A stretch of DNA of 64,000 bases, taken from NCBI GenBank assembly GCA_020882975.1, contig JAHRFD010000007.1, forward strand, positions 62,001-126,000, in the 5' to 3' direction. Source of the stretch: Microcoleus sp. EPA2 (GTDB lineage: Bacteria; Cyanobacteriota; Cyanobacteriia; Cyanobacteriales; Microcoleaceae). The notes beneath the pieces are model-generated. The model was not told the DNA's origin. It did no database searches and saw only the letters and a list, made by a program, of their open reading frames with translations. Every line of letters begins with the position of its first letter. The first letter of the stretch is position 1. The translations under genes were made by a program, and so were the position numbers. This document shows positions 42,800-51,246 of this stretch, piece by piece.

Positions 42800-42943
42800 A
42801 TATCAGAACAACTTTATTAAAACTACTCAAATTCTCTACAATTAACCGTTGTGCTAACCCAAGATTAATTTGACGTTGACGAGGAATGCGAGTGAGTACG
42901 GAGTAAAGTTAAGCTAACGAAGCTATCCCGTAGGGAATCACCC

Positions 42944-43561
42944 TCACTCCTCCTTTTGACTATCTTCTTGCTCAACTTGCTCAAAATTAACTTGCTCGTA
43001 AACATCAGATAGAGGAACTTCTACCTGGAAGGAATTAAACACTAATGCCGTATCTTCCTCGTCATACTCGCGATACAACCATCTTTTATTCTCGGTTTTA
43101 GAATATTGCTCAACCTTAATTTGTGTTTGATCGATCAGAATATATTCTCGAAAAGTAGAAAGAGTTTTGTAAAATGCAAACTTGTCACTTCGATCGTAGT
43201 TTTTAGTAGACTTTGATAAAACTTCCACAATCACTTGAGGGTTGGTAATCATATCCGTGCGATTGTTGTGGTACTCTGGTTCTCCCAAAATTACCATTAC
43301 GTCAGGATAAGTGTAAAGTCTGACTTTTGGTACCCACAGACGCACGTCACCGATGAAGATGCGGTAATTTCGTTTTTTGAGAGCAAGACTCAAAGCAATG
43401 TACAAATTGCCAGCGATTTGATTGTGATTGGTAGATCCGCCTGTCATAGGAATAATTTCTCCGTCGAGATATTCGCTTTTGTACTCTGCTGTTTCTTCCA
43501 GTGCTAAATATTGCTCTTCTGTGCAGTAACGTTGCTCGCTTGTTTGCAAAGTGGCTGTCAT
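42944..43561 (-). CDS. Uma2 family endonuclease-like protein
   Basis: 205 residues from ATG 43561, preferred because GGGAG lies about 10 bp upstream; an in-frame start at 43579 adds six residues. The Uma2 (DUF820) PD-(D/E)XK features are visible: YLALEETAEYKSEYLDGEIIPMTGG, then VWVPKVRLYTYPDVMVI and IVEVLSKSTKNYDRSDK. Predicted nuclease, often present in tens of copies in cyanobacteria. The acidic C-terminus follows VPLSDVYEQV. Tandem paralogue of the next gene upstream. Confidence 0.85.
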   Translation of the reverse strand: MTATLQTSEQRYCTEEQYLALEETAEYKSEYLDGEIIPMTGGSTNHNQIAGNLYIALSLALKKRNYRIFIGDVRLWVPKVRLYTYPDVMVILGEPEYHNNRTDMITNPQVIVEVLSKSTKNYDRSDKFAFYKTLSTFREYILIDQTQIKVEQYSKTENKRWLYREYDEEDTALVFNSFQVEVPLSDVYEQVNFEQVEQEDSQKEE

Positions 43562-43657
43562 CTTGATATTCTCCCACAAGGATGTTGAACAAATATTTCT
43601 TTTGAGTGCTATCGCTCACTTAAATGATAACCCGCATTCCCAACCAAGCGAAATACC

Positions 43658-44287
43658 TTATTCCTCCCCGCTTTCTTCCGCCTCATTTTCCGCATCAAAA
43701 TTCACCTTCTCATAAACATCAGCCAGCGCAACTTCAACTTGAAAGAAATTAAAAACTAACGCCGCATCTTCCTCATCATACTGACGGTAAGACCACCGCT
43801 TGTTTGCCAACTTACAATACTGTTCTATATAAACCTGGGATTGGTCAATCAGAATATACTCTTGAAAGGTCGGAATCGTTTGATATAACTTAAATTTATC
43901 ACTGCGATCGTAAGCTTTCGTAGATTTAGATAAAACTTCCACAATCGCTTGAGGATTCATCACCGTATCCTGGCGATTATTGTAATACTCAGGTTTGCCC
44001 GGAATTACCATCACATCGGGATAAGTATAAAATCGCTTTTTCGGCAGCCACAGACGCACGTCACCGATGAAAACATCATAGTCAAGTCCCTTAAGAGCAA
44101 GACGTAATGCTATACTCATATTCAAAGAAATGCGATTATGATTCGTAGTTCCACCTGTTATGGGAATAATTACTCCGTCGAGATATTCACTTTTGTACTC
44201 TGCTGCTTCTTCCAGGGCGAGATATTCTTCTGGAGTGAAGTAGTCTTGTGCTGTTGGCTGTTCTGTTACTTGTAGAATAGCTGTCAC
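43658..44287 (-). CDS. Uma2 family endonuclease-like protein
   Basis: 209 residues, same architecture as the neighbour at 42944: YLALEEAAEYKSEYLDGVIIPITGG, LWLPKKRFYTYPDVMVIPGKPEYYNN, AIVEVLSKSTKAYDRSDK, and an acidic tail. The two copies are similar along most of their length, so a tandem duplication is likely. They are 96 bp apart. Confidence 0.85.
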   Translation of the reverse strand: MTAILQVTEQPTAQDYFTPEEYLALEEAAEYKSEYLDGVIIPITGGTTNHNRISLNMSIALRLALKGLDYDVFIGDVRLWLPKKRFYTYPDVMVIPGKPEYYNNRQDTVMNPQAIVEVLSKSTKAYDRSDKFKLYQTIPTFQEYILIDQSQVYIEQYCKLANKRWSYRQYDEEDAALVFNFFQVEVALADVYEKVNFDAENEAEESGEE

Positions 44288-44360
44288 GGTTTTTTCCCCA
44301 ATTCAATAGATTAGGACTTATTCACGGGTGGTCAGAAACCGGGTTTTTACCAAAAAATTG

Positions 44361-44395
44361 GGTCTAAAGCCCCGTCCTTCTAGGACGGCTTTAAT
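44361..44395 (+). mobile_element. IS200/IS605-type right-end remnant
   Basis: TCTAAAGCCCCGTCCTTCTAGGACGGCTTTAAT forms the short hairpin typical of right ends of TnpB-carrying elements. A near copy (TCTAAAGCCTCGTCCTTCGCTTGACGGCTTTTT) lies at 51199-51232 right behind a TnpB fragment, which supports this reading. No transposase sequence is attached here. Confidence 0.5.
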
Positions 44396-44490
44396 TTCCA
44401 CTTATTGCAAATAATTGTTAAATATACGTAAATTGCGATCGCCCTTTTCACACCAAAGGCGATCGCACGCTGATCAACTCGCAATCAAAA

Positions 44491-44608
44491 TTAGTCGATC
44501 GGATCGAAAACTAAAGTCAATCTCGCAGCCGGAAGCAGTTGTTTGAGAACTCGCAAGTGACCCTCTGCATCAGACCAACTGCGAAAGCGACCGACAACGA
44601 CCCTAGTT
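44491..44608 (-). pseudogene. Fragment of a small conserved hypothetical gene
   Basis: About 38 codons (VVVGRFRSWSDAEGHLRVLKQLLP, then RLTLVFDP) end in TAA at 44491-44493 and lack a start codon. The sequence is clearly related to the C-terminal half of the small gene at 55073-55252 (VVVGQFRSWSDADGHLQILKRMVP, RLTVVFDP), so this is a truncated paralogue. Confidence 0.62.
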
Positions 44609-44740
44609 TAATCCAAATAAAGTAATATGACAACCGCAACGGTCTATTTTGCTACTGATATAGTCTATGCAGGAAAAAATTTGACCGACAAGGTGCTAGC
44701 ATCTGCCTTGCAAAGGTTGTGTTATGCGAGCAGTTAAACA

Positions 44741-44962
44741 GTGATCCGGTGGAGATTAGCAGTTGTCATGGCCGATCGGAATATCAGTAACAAAGAACTG
44801 GCCCTCCTCACGGGCATGAATCCCAGGTCTATTTCTCGGCTCAAAACTCGCCGTTACCTGACCCGAATAGACGCAGCAACGTTAAACGTTCTCTGCAAAT
44901 CACTAAATTGCAAGCCCGGAGACTTAATGGATTACGAAGAGGACAATCCCGATCGAGCCTGA
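44741..44962 (+). CDS. XRE/YozG-type HTH regulator
   Basis: 73 residues from GTG 44741; ATG at 44768 is an alternative. The HTH is RNISNKELALLTGMNPRSISRLKTRRYLTRIDAATLNVLCKSLNCKPGDLMDYEED, the small Cro/CI-type regulator with the KPGDLM ending. Often a self-standing regulator or antitoxin of small loci. No partner gene is apparent. Confidence 0.78.
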   Translation: MIRWRLAVVMADRNISNKELALLTGMNPRSISRLKTRRYLTRIDAATLNVLCKSLNCKPGDLMDYEEDNPDRA

Positions 44963-45027
44963 AATATAATTTGTACGATCGCCTTCTCAAACCAAAGGCG
45001 ATCAGCACTTATCCTTCTGGATGCACG

Positions 45028-45105
45028 GGCGATCGGGAAACCGGGTTGGTGCGAGAATACCTCGTTAGAGTGGCAAAAAACGCAAAAAACCCGGTTTCTT
45101 TTTAG
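45028..45105. repeat. AAACCGGGTT-family inverted repeat
   Basis: GGGAAACCGGGTT near 45031 and AAAAAACCCGGTTTCTTTTT near 45087 form another copy of the repeat described at 9687-9753. Confidence 0.55.
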
Positions 45106-45182
45106 ACCGACTCCTTGAAGAAGTTGGGGCTCTGCGTGTATTGACTGGAAACCAACATCAGAATCAATTAATCCCTGAAACC

Positions 45183-45217
45183 AAAAAAACCCTCCCCAAC
45201 AAGGAATAGGGAGAGTT
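45183..45217 (-). terminator. Intrinsic terminator of the nitrogenase-associated gene
   Basis: On the minus strand AACTCTCCC (45209-45217) pairs over nine positions with GGGAGGGTT (45188-45196), followed by a run of T. It lies 40 bp past the stop of the gene at 45256-45633. Confidence 0.72.
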
Positions 45218-45255
45218 ACCATAAAATAGAGTTAGAAATTGAAGCTTTTACAGAA

Positions 45256-45633
45256 TTAACAATAGGGAGTCACATCCTCGCCACACTCATCAGCCAAATA
45301 ACACAAAGCTCGAAACCGCATCCCCACTACTTGTTCGTAAAGCGGGTTTAACTTGCACATTGGCGGAATGTAAAATAAAGTGCGATCGCCAATTTTAATT
45401 TCCCGCTCAAAGGGACACTGGGAGGGAATAAACTTACACAAAAATCGAGCCAATTTTTGACTTTTAATTTCGGTGCTATCCAGCCACTGTTTCAGCGGAT
45501 GCAATAAGTCAAAGCGCGGTTTTTTTCCGTAAGGTTGAGGATTTGTAGCGACACTAGCTGGGTTTTTTTCTTTACCAACCCATACCCAAATTGGCAGAGT
45601 GCGGTAGGGTACTGTATGCTCAAATACATTCAT
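45256..45633 (-). CDS. Mo-dependent nitrogenase C-terminal domain family protein
   Basis: 125 residues. Residues about 42-125 match the small cyanobacterial family named after the Mo-dependent nitrogenase C-terminal region: PLKQWLDSTEIKSQKLARFLCKFIPSQCPFEREIKI, then LFYIPPMCKLNPLYEQVVGMRFRALCYLADECGEDV, with five conserved cysteines. Despite the family name, such proteins occur in cyanobacteria without nearby nif genes, and none is seen here. No catalytic role is established. An intrinsic terminator follows. Confidence 0.82.
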   Translation of the reverse strand: MNVFEHTVPYRTLPIWVWVGKEKNPASVATNPQPYGKKPRFDLLHPLKQWLDSTEIKSQKLARFLCKFIPSQCPFEREIKIGDRTLFYIPPMCKLNPLYEQVVGMRFRALCYLADECGEDVTPYC

Positions 45634-46214
45634 TTTGATCTGTTCCTCTTTTACAACGAGGTGCCAAGAACTCTCTGTAGAGTTAGGAGATTATCTACAA
45701 TCAGTATCTACAGCATCCCGTTTTGCTTTACCGGATTGAACTTCTTGAATTAATGACTTTTGGCGAAAAAATTAGTTCCTTGAATTTTTGATCTAGTTCC
45801 AGGCTGTGCGATCGCACCAAGGCAGTGATGCTCAAACCAGCAGGAAAAAATTTTGCTCGGCTTGCTTACCATTGCATTGTATTGTCTAATACAATACTTT
45901 TTTTACACAGAGTGTGCGATCGAAAAAGTGTCCTTACTTCCAGACCAAGGATTCATCTATGGGGTAGAAATCCTGCTTTTGATGTTTTACTTTTTACATT
46001 AGGTTTACTCACTTTTTGTAGTTCTCTTTTAATTCTGACGTATTTTTGTGAATTATTCCATAGGTGAAAATGCGGAATTTTAGATAAAAGTGATAAGAGT
46101 TACAAATGAGGGTGGCTACAAAATTCTGAGAAACCCAGCCTCAACTATTCCGTGAGCGATCGCTCAAAAAATCCTACAATTATACATAGCCGTCAATCAT
46201 CACCCTCACCAACC
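45634..46214. other. Intergenic region
   Basis: About 580 AT-rich bp between the nitrogenase-domain gene and the rhomboid gene. One 80-codon ORF (45825-46067) has no family features and is not accepted as a gene. No RNA gene or repeat was recognised. Confidence 0.5.
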
Positions 46215-46808
46215 ATGAGCAACCCAAATACCAAAACTATCACCAGGGAATTGCAAAGTCATGTCGCCATTCTCGGTGGCTGCGTCGCCCTCTTCTCGAT
46301 GATAGAGATTGTCGATGTATTTGTTTTCCGAGGCGCACTCAATTCCTACGGAGTGCGCCCCCGCAACCTTGACGGACTTCAAGGCATCCTGTTAATGCCT
46401 TTTCTACACGGCAGTTTTGCCCACTTAGCAGCCAATACCCTTCCTTTTGTGACATTGGGTTGGTTGATTATGCTACGAGAAGTTAGCGATTTTTTTGTCG
46501 TGAGTGGCGTCACTATGCTAGTTAGCGGATTGGGAGTTTGGTTAACCGGCGCGCCCAATTCCGTTCATATTGGCGCCAGCGGATTAATCTTTGGTTACTT
46601 CGGCTTTTTGCTGCTGCGGGGCTACTTTGAGCGTAGCTTTACTTCAATTTTACTATCTTTAATTGTTGGTTTCTTCTACGGCAGTTTAATTTGGGGAGTA
46701 TTACCATCTCAGCCAGGAGTTTCATGGCAAGCCCATTTTTTTGGGTTTGTCGGGGGTGTATTAACCGCCCAACTTTTGGGGCGACAAAAATCTAAAATTA
46801 AAAATTAA
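46215..46808 (+). CDS. Rhomboid family intramembrane serine protease
   Basis: 197 residues from ATG 46215; an upstream in-frame start adds 21 Ser/Pro-rich residues that do not look like family sequence. Six hydrophobic helices. The catalytic dyad is visible as Ser122 in HIGASGLIFG and His174 in WQAHFFGFVGG, and the rhomboid HGSFAHLAANTLPF motif is at 65-78. It cleaves transmembrane substrates; the target is unknown. Confidence 0.92.
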   Translation: MSNPNTKTITRELQSHVAILGGCVALFSMIEIVDVFVFRGALNSYGVRPRNLDGLQGILLMPFLHGSFAHLAANTLPFVTLGWLIMLREVSDFFVVSGVTMLVSGLGVWLTGAPNSVHIGASGLIFGYFGFLLLRGYFERSFTSILLSLIVGFFYGSLIWGVLPSQPGVSWQAHFFGFVGGVLTAQLLGRQKSKIKN

Positions 46809-46829
46809 AATCCTTTGGTATTCATGACT

Positions 46830-49718
46830 TTAACTCTCTCTTTTTAATGTAACGCGATCGGGCAAGCGCACAGTAAAAATAGAACCGCAACCTAACTGAC
46901 TTTCGACTTGAATATCCCCACCCATCATCAGGCAAAAGTGACGGCTAATGGTTAATCCTAAACCCGTGCCGCCATACTGGCGCGTGGTGGAGGCATCTCC
47001 CTGTATAAAAGCTTGAAATAAATGCTGTAATTGTTCCGGGGGAATACCAATACCTGTATCAGCTACGCGGAAAACTATCCATTCGCAAGAGTCTTTTTGT
47101 TGGTGCACTTTTAAGCTTTGGTTTTTCACTCTTTCAACGCTGATTTTAATATGGCCACCTTGAGTGAATTTCGCTGCATTGCTCAGCAAGTTGAGTAATA
47201 TTTGCCTAGTTTTAGTAATATCAGCATACATCACTCCCAGCTCTTGAACACAATCAACTTCAAACTTATTAGAATTTTTCTGCACCAAAGATTCGACAGT
47301 CGAAACTACCTCATTAATTAAATTAGCAGGGCTGAAAGTTTCTAAATAAAGTTCCATTCGCCCTGCTTCTATCTTAGAAATATCCAGAATGTCACTAATT
47401 AAAGATAGCAAGTGTTTCCCAGCAGTTTGAATTTTCAGCAAGTCAGGGATAAAATCTTCGCAACCCAAGTCTTCAGCATCTTCTTTGAGTATATCGCTGT
47501 AGCCGATAATCGCGTTGAGGGGAGTTCGCAATTCGTGACTCATGTTGGCTAAAAATGCGCTTTTTGCTTGGTTGGCGGCTTGAGCAGTTTGAGCGACTTT
47601 TTGGAATTCTTCTGCTAATTTGCGCTGGGTAATATCTTCGGCAATGCCGACGATGCGGTAAATTTCTCCTGTTTCGTTCCGTACCGGAAAAGCCCGATCG
47701 CGTACCCAACAGACTGAGCCGGAGGAGCGCACTACTCGATACTCCTCATCATAATCACCCCGCACCTGTTTCTCAAAAGCAGCATAGATGCGATCGCGAT
47801 CGTCTGGATGAATCGCATCCCAAAAAGATGTTGGTTCAGAATACAAAATCTCACTGCTCCGATTCCATATTTTCTCACAAGCTGGACTCACATAAACTAT
47901 CTGCTTGTGATTTGGTTCTCTAATCCAAAATACCTCGTGAATATTTTCTGCCAACTGACGAAACCGCTCCTCGCTAGCCCGCAACTGCGCCATAGCATTG
48001 TGAAAATCAGTCACATCTTGAACCAGCGATGCTACTCCGATTATACAACCATCAGTATCCACCAAAGTAGTATTGTACCACTCGCACAGAATAACTTTAC
48101 CATCTTTTCTGACGTTCTCGTTGATGCTACTAACTCCTCCTTGATTAGTTAACAAAGTGATAGATAATTGCCTGACGTACTCCTTAGCACTTTCAGGAAC
48201 GATCAGATCGACTCCGTGACGTCCCATAGCTTCCAAACGGTTGTAGCCAAAAATTCTTTCGGCTGATAAATTCCATTCCGCTACTTCAAAATTGAGATTC
48301 CATTCAATACCCCCTAAAGGAGTTTGATGCAGGTGGAGAGCGAGTTTTTGCTGGGAGTTTTTGAGAGAGCTAATTAATTGAGTTTTGTCCGCGATCGCCG
48401 ATTCCACCCGATCTTCTAGAGTAGTAAAAGACTCTTCCAACTGACCCGCCATCCGATGAAAAGAACGCGCCAGAACACCCACCTCATCCTCGCGCTTGAC
48501 AGATGCCATCAACTGCCGTTCTAGTGCTGTTGAGTCCCATTCTCCCCGCGACAAATCCTCCGCAGCCTTACTCAGACGCTGAATTGGGACCACAATCCAC
48601 CTCGAAGTTAAGCCACCAATCGCGATCGCCACCACCAAAGCACCAAAACACAGCAACACAGTGTAACGAGTGTTGCTGTGAATCCTTTCCATAAAATCGG
48701 CTTCAGGAACCGCCACCACAATCAGCCAGTCGAGTCCTCTCCCATCAACCAGGGGCGTTACTTGTAGAAATTGCCGTTCCCCGTCGATCGCAAAATCTAG
48801 CTGGTAAGTGTCATTAATCTTCCTCAAATCCCCGAAGCGCTTGGTCAAATAGCGAGCAGTCGATCGAATCAAAGGATTATTGCTGCTCGTTGCCCTAATC
48901 CGTTTTGCCACACCATTACTAACAATAAATGGCGATTCCTGAGTGGAATTTGCCACCAATTCCCCAGACCTTTCTACAATAAAAGTCTCTCCAGATTTAC
49001 CTATTTTTAGATGATTCAAGAATTTATTGATATGCGAAAGTATCAAGTCTGAACCCACTACTCCAATCAGTTTGCCCCCTTCGCCATAAACCGGTGCAGC
49101 CGCCGTAATCGCTAGTTTTGGCGAGTCAAAATAAGTATAAATTTTGCTCCAAGTCGGTTTGCCAGTTTCCAATGGTGCTGTGTACCAGGGGCGGATGCGA
49201 GGGTCGTAGTTGGGACTACTTTTTAACAGCTTGCTTGGTGTCCCTAACTCCGAGGCTGCGTAGCTCTGAAAATGATAGCCCGTAGATTTGTTAGAAATCT
49301 GAAATTGTAAATTACCATCAGTGAGGCGTTCAACTCCAATAAAATCTTTTTTTTCTGAGCCGAATTCAATATAGCTAATTTTATCGAAGGCTTGGATTTG
49401 TTTGGTAAAGTATTTCTGCAAACTAGCGGAATCATCTACTTTTAAAATACCGAGACGGATGGCATCAATATTTAGCTGATTGATTTGGTGTGGCGTGGCA
49501 ATATAACTATTAATATGTTGCTGGATACGCGATGTAACTTCTGCGCGCAGTTGGGCAGCCACATCGTTGACTGCTATGCGCCCGTTCCGCAGCGATAGCC
49601 ACCCAGTTAGACCTACAGCAGCAAAAGTCTGGAGGGCAAAAGGCACCACTAGGACGATCCTAATTGGTACTTTGCCCAACATTGTTACAATCTGGTTGGT
49701 CAGATATCTGATTGGCAT
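46830..49718 (-). CDS. Sensor histidine kinase (dCache-HAMP-PAS-PAS-HisKA-HATPase)
   Basis: 962 residues. A membrane segment near 18-40 and another near 345-365 bracket a periplasmic dCache-type sensor (residues about 45-335, including IRPWYTAPLETGKPTWSKIYTYF). HAMP follows (about 365-420), then two PAS domains (about 455-575 and 580-695, the second with PHDDR-like IHPDDRDRIYAAF and YRIVGIAEDITQRK), and a kinase core with His728 in MSHELRTPLNAIIGYS, N-box, and GIGIPPEQ and GTGLGLTIS boxes. No receiver domain is present, so it must signal to a separate regulator. Confidence 0.93.
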   Translation of the reverse strand: MPIRYLTNQIVTMLGKVPIRIVLVVPFALQTFAAVGLTGWLSLRNGRIAVNDVAAQLRAEVTSRIQQHINSYIATPHQINQLNIDAIRLGILKVDDSASLQKYFTKQIQAFDKISYIEFGSEKKDFIGVERLTDGNLQFQISNKSTGYHFQSYAASELGTPSKLLKSSPNYDPRIRPWYTAPLETGKPTWSKIYTYFDSPKLAITAAAPVYGEGGKLIGVVGSDLILSHINKFLNHLKIGKSGETFIVERSGELVANSTQESPFIVSNGVAKRIRATSSNNPLIRSTARYLTKRFGDLRKINDTYQLDFAIDGERQFLQVTPLVDGRGLDWLIVVAVPEADFMERIHSNTRYTVLLCFGALVVAIAIGGLTSRWIVVPIQRLSKAAEDLSRGEWDSTALERQLMASVKREDEVGVLARSFHRMAGQLEESFTTLEDRVESAIADKTQLISSLKNSQQKLALHLHQTPLGGIEWNLNFEVAEWNLSAERIFGYNRLEAMGRHGVDLIVPESAKEYVRQLSITLLTNQGGVSSINENVRKDGKVILCEWYNTTLVDTDGCIIGVASLVQDVTDFHNAMAQLRASEERFRQLAENIHEVFWIREPNHKQIVYVSPACEKIWNRSSEILYSEPTSFWDAIHPDDRDRIYAAFEKQVRGDYDEEYRVVRSSGSVCWVRDRAFPVRNETGEIYRIVGIAEDITQRKLAEEFQKVAQTAQAANQAKSAFLANMSHELRTPLNAIIGYSDILKEDAEDLGCEDFIPDLLKIQTAGKHLLSLISDILDISKIEAGRMELYLETFSPANLINEVVSTVESLVQKNSNKFEVDCVQELGVMYADITKTRQILLNLLSNAAKFTQGGHIKISVERVKNQSLKVHQQKDSCEWIVFRVADTGIGIPPEQLQHLFQAFIQGDASTTRQYGGTGLGLTISRHFCLMMGGDIQVESQLGCGSIFTVRLPDRVTLKRES

Positions 49719-50006
49719 GATGAAGCTAAAGTTTTAATAACCCACAATGTTTAGGTAAACTGCAACCTCAGTAGAGTAGATTTTGAAATTGAAAGAGTTT
49801 TTTCGGGCAATTTGCTGTTAAAAACTCATATTTTTGCACCACGGATTAAATTTGCCACTTATGTCACCATTATCTTAACCCGATCGCCCGCTTTCGCAAC
49901 AGGGGCGATTTCTGACTACCATTCCAGAAGCCGCGCCTTCTCGATAGCTTTCCCCCGCGGACTAGGAGCTTGGCTTTCTGGCTGACGCTGGTTAATTCGA
50001 CACTTT

Positions 50007-50447
50007 ATGAATTTTAAACTGGATATAATCAGAATACTAGGATGCAACGCCACACAAGGAGCGATCGTGAATATAATTATGGCTACTCTTGGCACTGTTG
50101 TGGGACTGAGCTCGATCTTAATCGGTATGACTCTGCCGGTTCTAGCCCAACCAAGACCCCAAATAGTGCCACAAAATTCAGAAACGACTTTATCAGGAGA
50201 TTCGCTGAGGACGGTGGAAGATAGAACCCTTGACTCTGACTATCAATACTGGCTTGGTGAACCACAAACCGTGGGTGATTCGGGTATCAGAGCTAGTCGC
50301 TGGAGCAACACTTTTCGGATCAAAAGCGATCGCCAATTGGACTCGATTGCAACTCCTTCCGATGCCGAGCGTCAAGCCAATCCTTTACCTCCAGCGCCTA
50401 GTGACACTGGTACTGGAGGGGGAGTTCAAATTCAGCTAGGATTGTAG
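50007..50447 (+). CDS. Hypothetical secreted protein
   Basis: 146 residues. An N-terminal hydrophobic segment (about 18-45, MATLGTVVGLSSILIGMTLPVLAQ) looks like a signal peptide with cleavage after VLAQ; Met25 is a possible internal start giving a more typical signal. The mature part is Pro/Ser-rich without recognised domains and ends with GGGVQIQLGL. Possibly periplasmic or outer-membrane associated. Confidence 0.6.
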   Translation: MNFKLDIIRILGCNATQGAIVNIIMATLGTVVGLSSILIGMTLPVLAQPRPQIVPQNSETTLSGDSLRTVEDRTLDSDYQYWLGEPQTVGDSGIRASRWSNTFRIKSDRQLDSIATPSDAERQANPLPPAPSDTGTGGGVQIQLGL

Positions 50448-50570
50448 GAATTTGCAATAATTTGATTTTTTGTGATAGCGATCGCCTTTTTTGAGCATTT
50501 ATATCACAATTTATAGACACTTCTCATCACACCAAACTCGCCCTTATCCACCGACAATCAGGACAATTAG

Positions 50571-50825
50571 ATGTCTGAAAAAGCCCGATTAGCTACATAT
50601 CTTTACAAAAAGCGTATAAAACTGGCGGTGAAGGTGATGGGAAAGGCTCAACTGATCGATTATTTGCAGGGGGAGTTGGCGATCTCGCATTCGGCGATCG
50701 CCCTAGCTCTGCGACACGGCGAACAAGATGCAGGTCAACTGCCTTTGGTTCTGTGGCAGTACGGGCTGGTTACACTTGAACAACTCAACCTGATTTTTGA
50801 TTGGCTGCAAGCCCAGCAGATTTAG
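50571..50825 (+). CDS. DUF2949 family protein
   Basis: 84 residues. AQLIDYLQGELAISHSAIALALRHGEQDAGQLPLVLWQYGLVTLEQLNLIFDWLQ is the whole DUF2949 domain, a small helical family almost restricted to cyanobacteria, with no known function. Soluble, monocistronic. Confidence 0.85.
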   Translation: MSEKARLATYLYKKRIKLAVKVMGKAQLIDYLQGELAISHSAIALALRHGEQDAGQLPLVLWQYGLVTLEQLNLIFDWLQAQQI

Positions 50826-50914
50826 CGATCGAATGTAGTGGTCTCATCTTTAGTGGTCTCATCAAACAAAACCCCCATAACCTTTTGGATTACAGGGGAT
50901 TGTTTTATTTAATT

Positions 50915-50991
<77 letters not shown>

Positions 50992-51088
50992 TCGCTTTGT
51001 CTCTTCTCTAATATAAACATACCTTTAGGAAAATAGCAACCCCTAAATCAAAAAAACTTTTGAGAGGGTGGGTGGGGTTGCTGAAATC

Positions 51089-51223
51089 GGCTTGCCATCA
51101 GCACTTTTAGCTAGAAAGTCTGATGCTGGCTGGGGCATATGCTGCACCATGCTCAAGTACAAAGCCGAAATGGTAGGCAAAGTTTACCGAAAAATGGTGT
51201 CTAAAGCCTCGTCCTTCGCTTGA
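51089..51223 (+). pseudogene. TnpB fragment of a decayed IS200/IS605-type element
   Basis: The frame GLPSALLARKSDAGWGICC followed by MLKYKAEMVGK reproduces the conserved TnpB stretch around S.SDAGWG...LxYKAE and then runs directly into the element's right-end hairpin, reaching a stop at 51221. The N-terminus, most of the RuvC-like part and the zinc ribbon are gone, so the element collapsed by internal deletion. Confidence 0.68.
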
Positions 51224-51234
51224 CGGCTTTTTCT
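51199..51234 (+). mobile_element. IS200/IS605-type right-end remnant
   Basis: AAAGCCTCGTC...GACGGCTTT hairpin (51203-51230) followed by a T-run, matching the solo end at 44361-44395. It joins the TnpB fragment. Confidence 0.58.
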
Positions 51235-51246
51235 TGATCTTGTAGT

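Larger units (their letters stand above)
44288..44740. other. Intergenic region with debris
   Basis: 453 bp holding a copy of the GAAACCGGGTTTTT repeat (44332-44350), an IS200/IS605-type end-like hairpin (44361-44395), and a truncated small gene on the minus strand (44491-44608). A 36-codon plus-strand ORF from ATG 44627 has no recognised family. Confidence 0.55.
50992..51246. other. Intergenic region with TnpB fragment
   Basis: Between tRNA-fMet and the end of the asparaginase gene. It holds a short TnpB-derived stretch (51089-51223) and the right-end-like hairpin of the element. Nothing else was recognised. Confidence 0.6.

Noticed and set aside
45825..46067. 80-codon plus-strand ORF with hydrophobic C-terminus
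   Set aside because: No recognisable domain, uneven composition and no good ribosome-binding site; probably intergenic chance.
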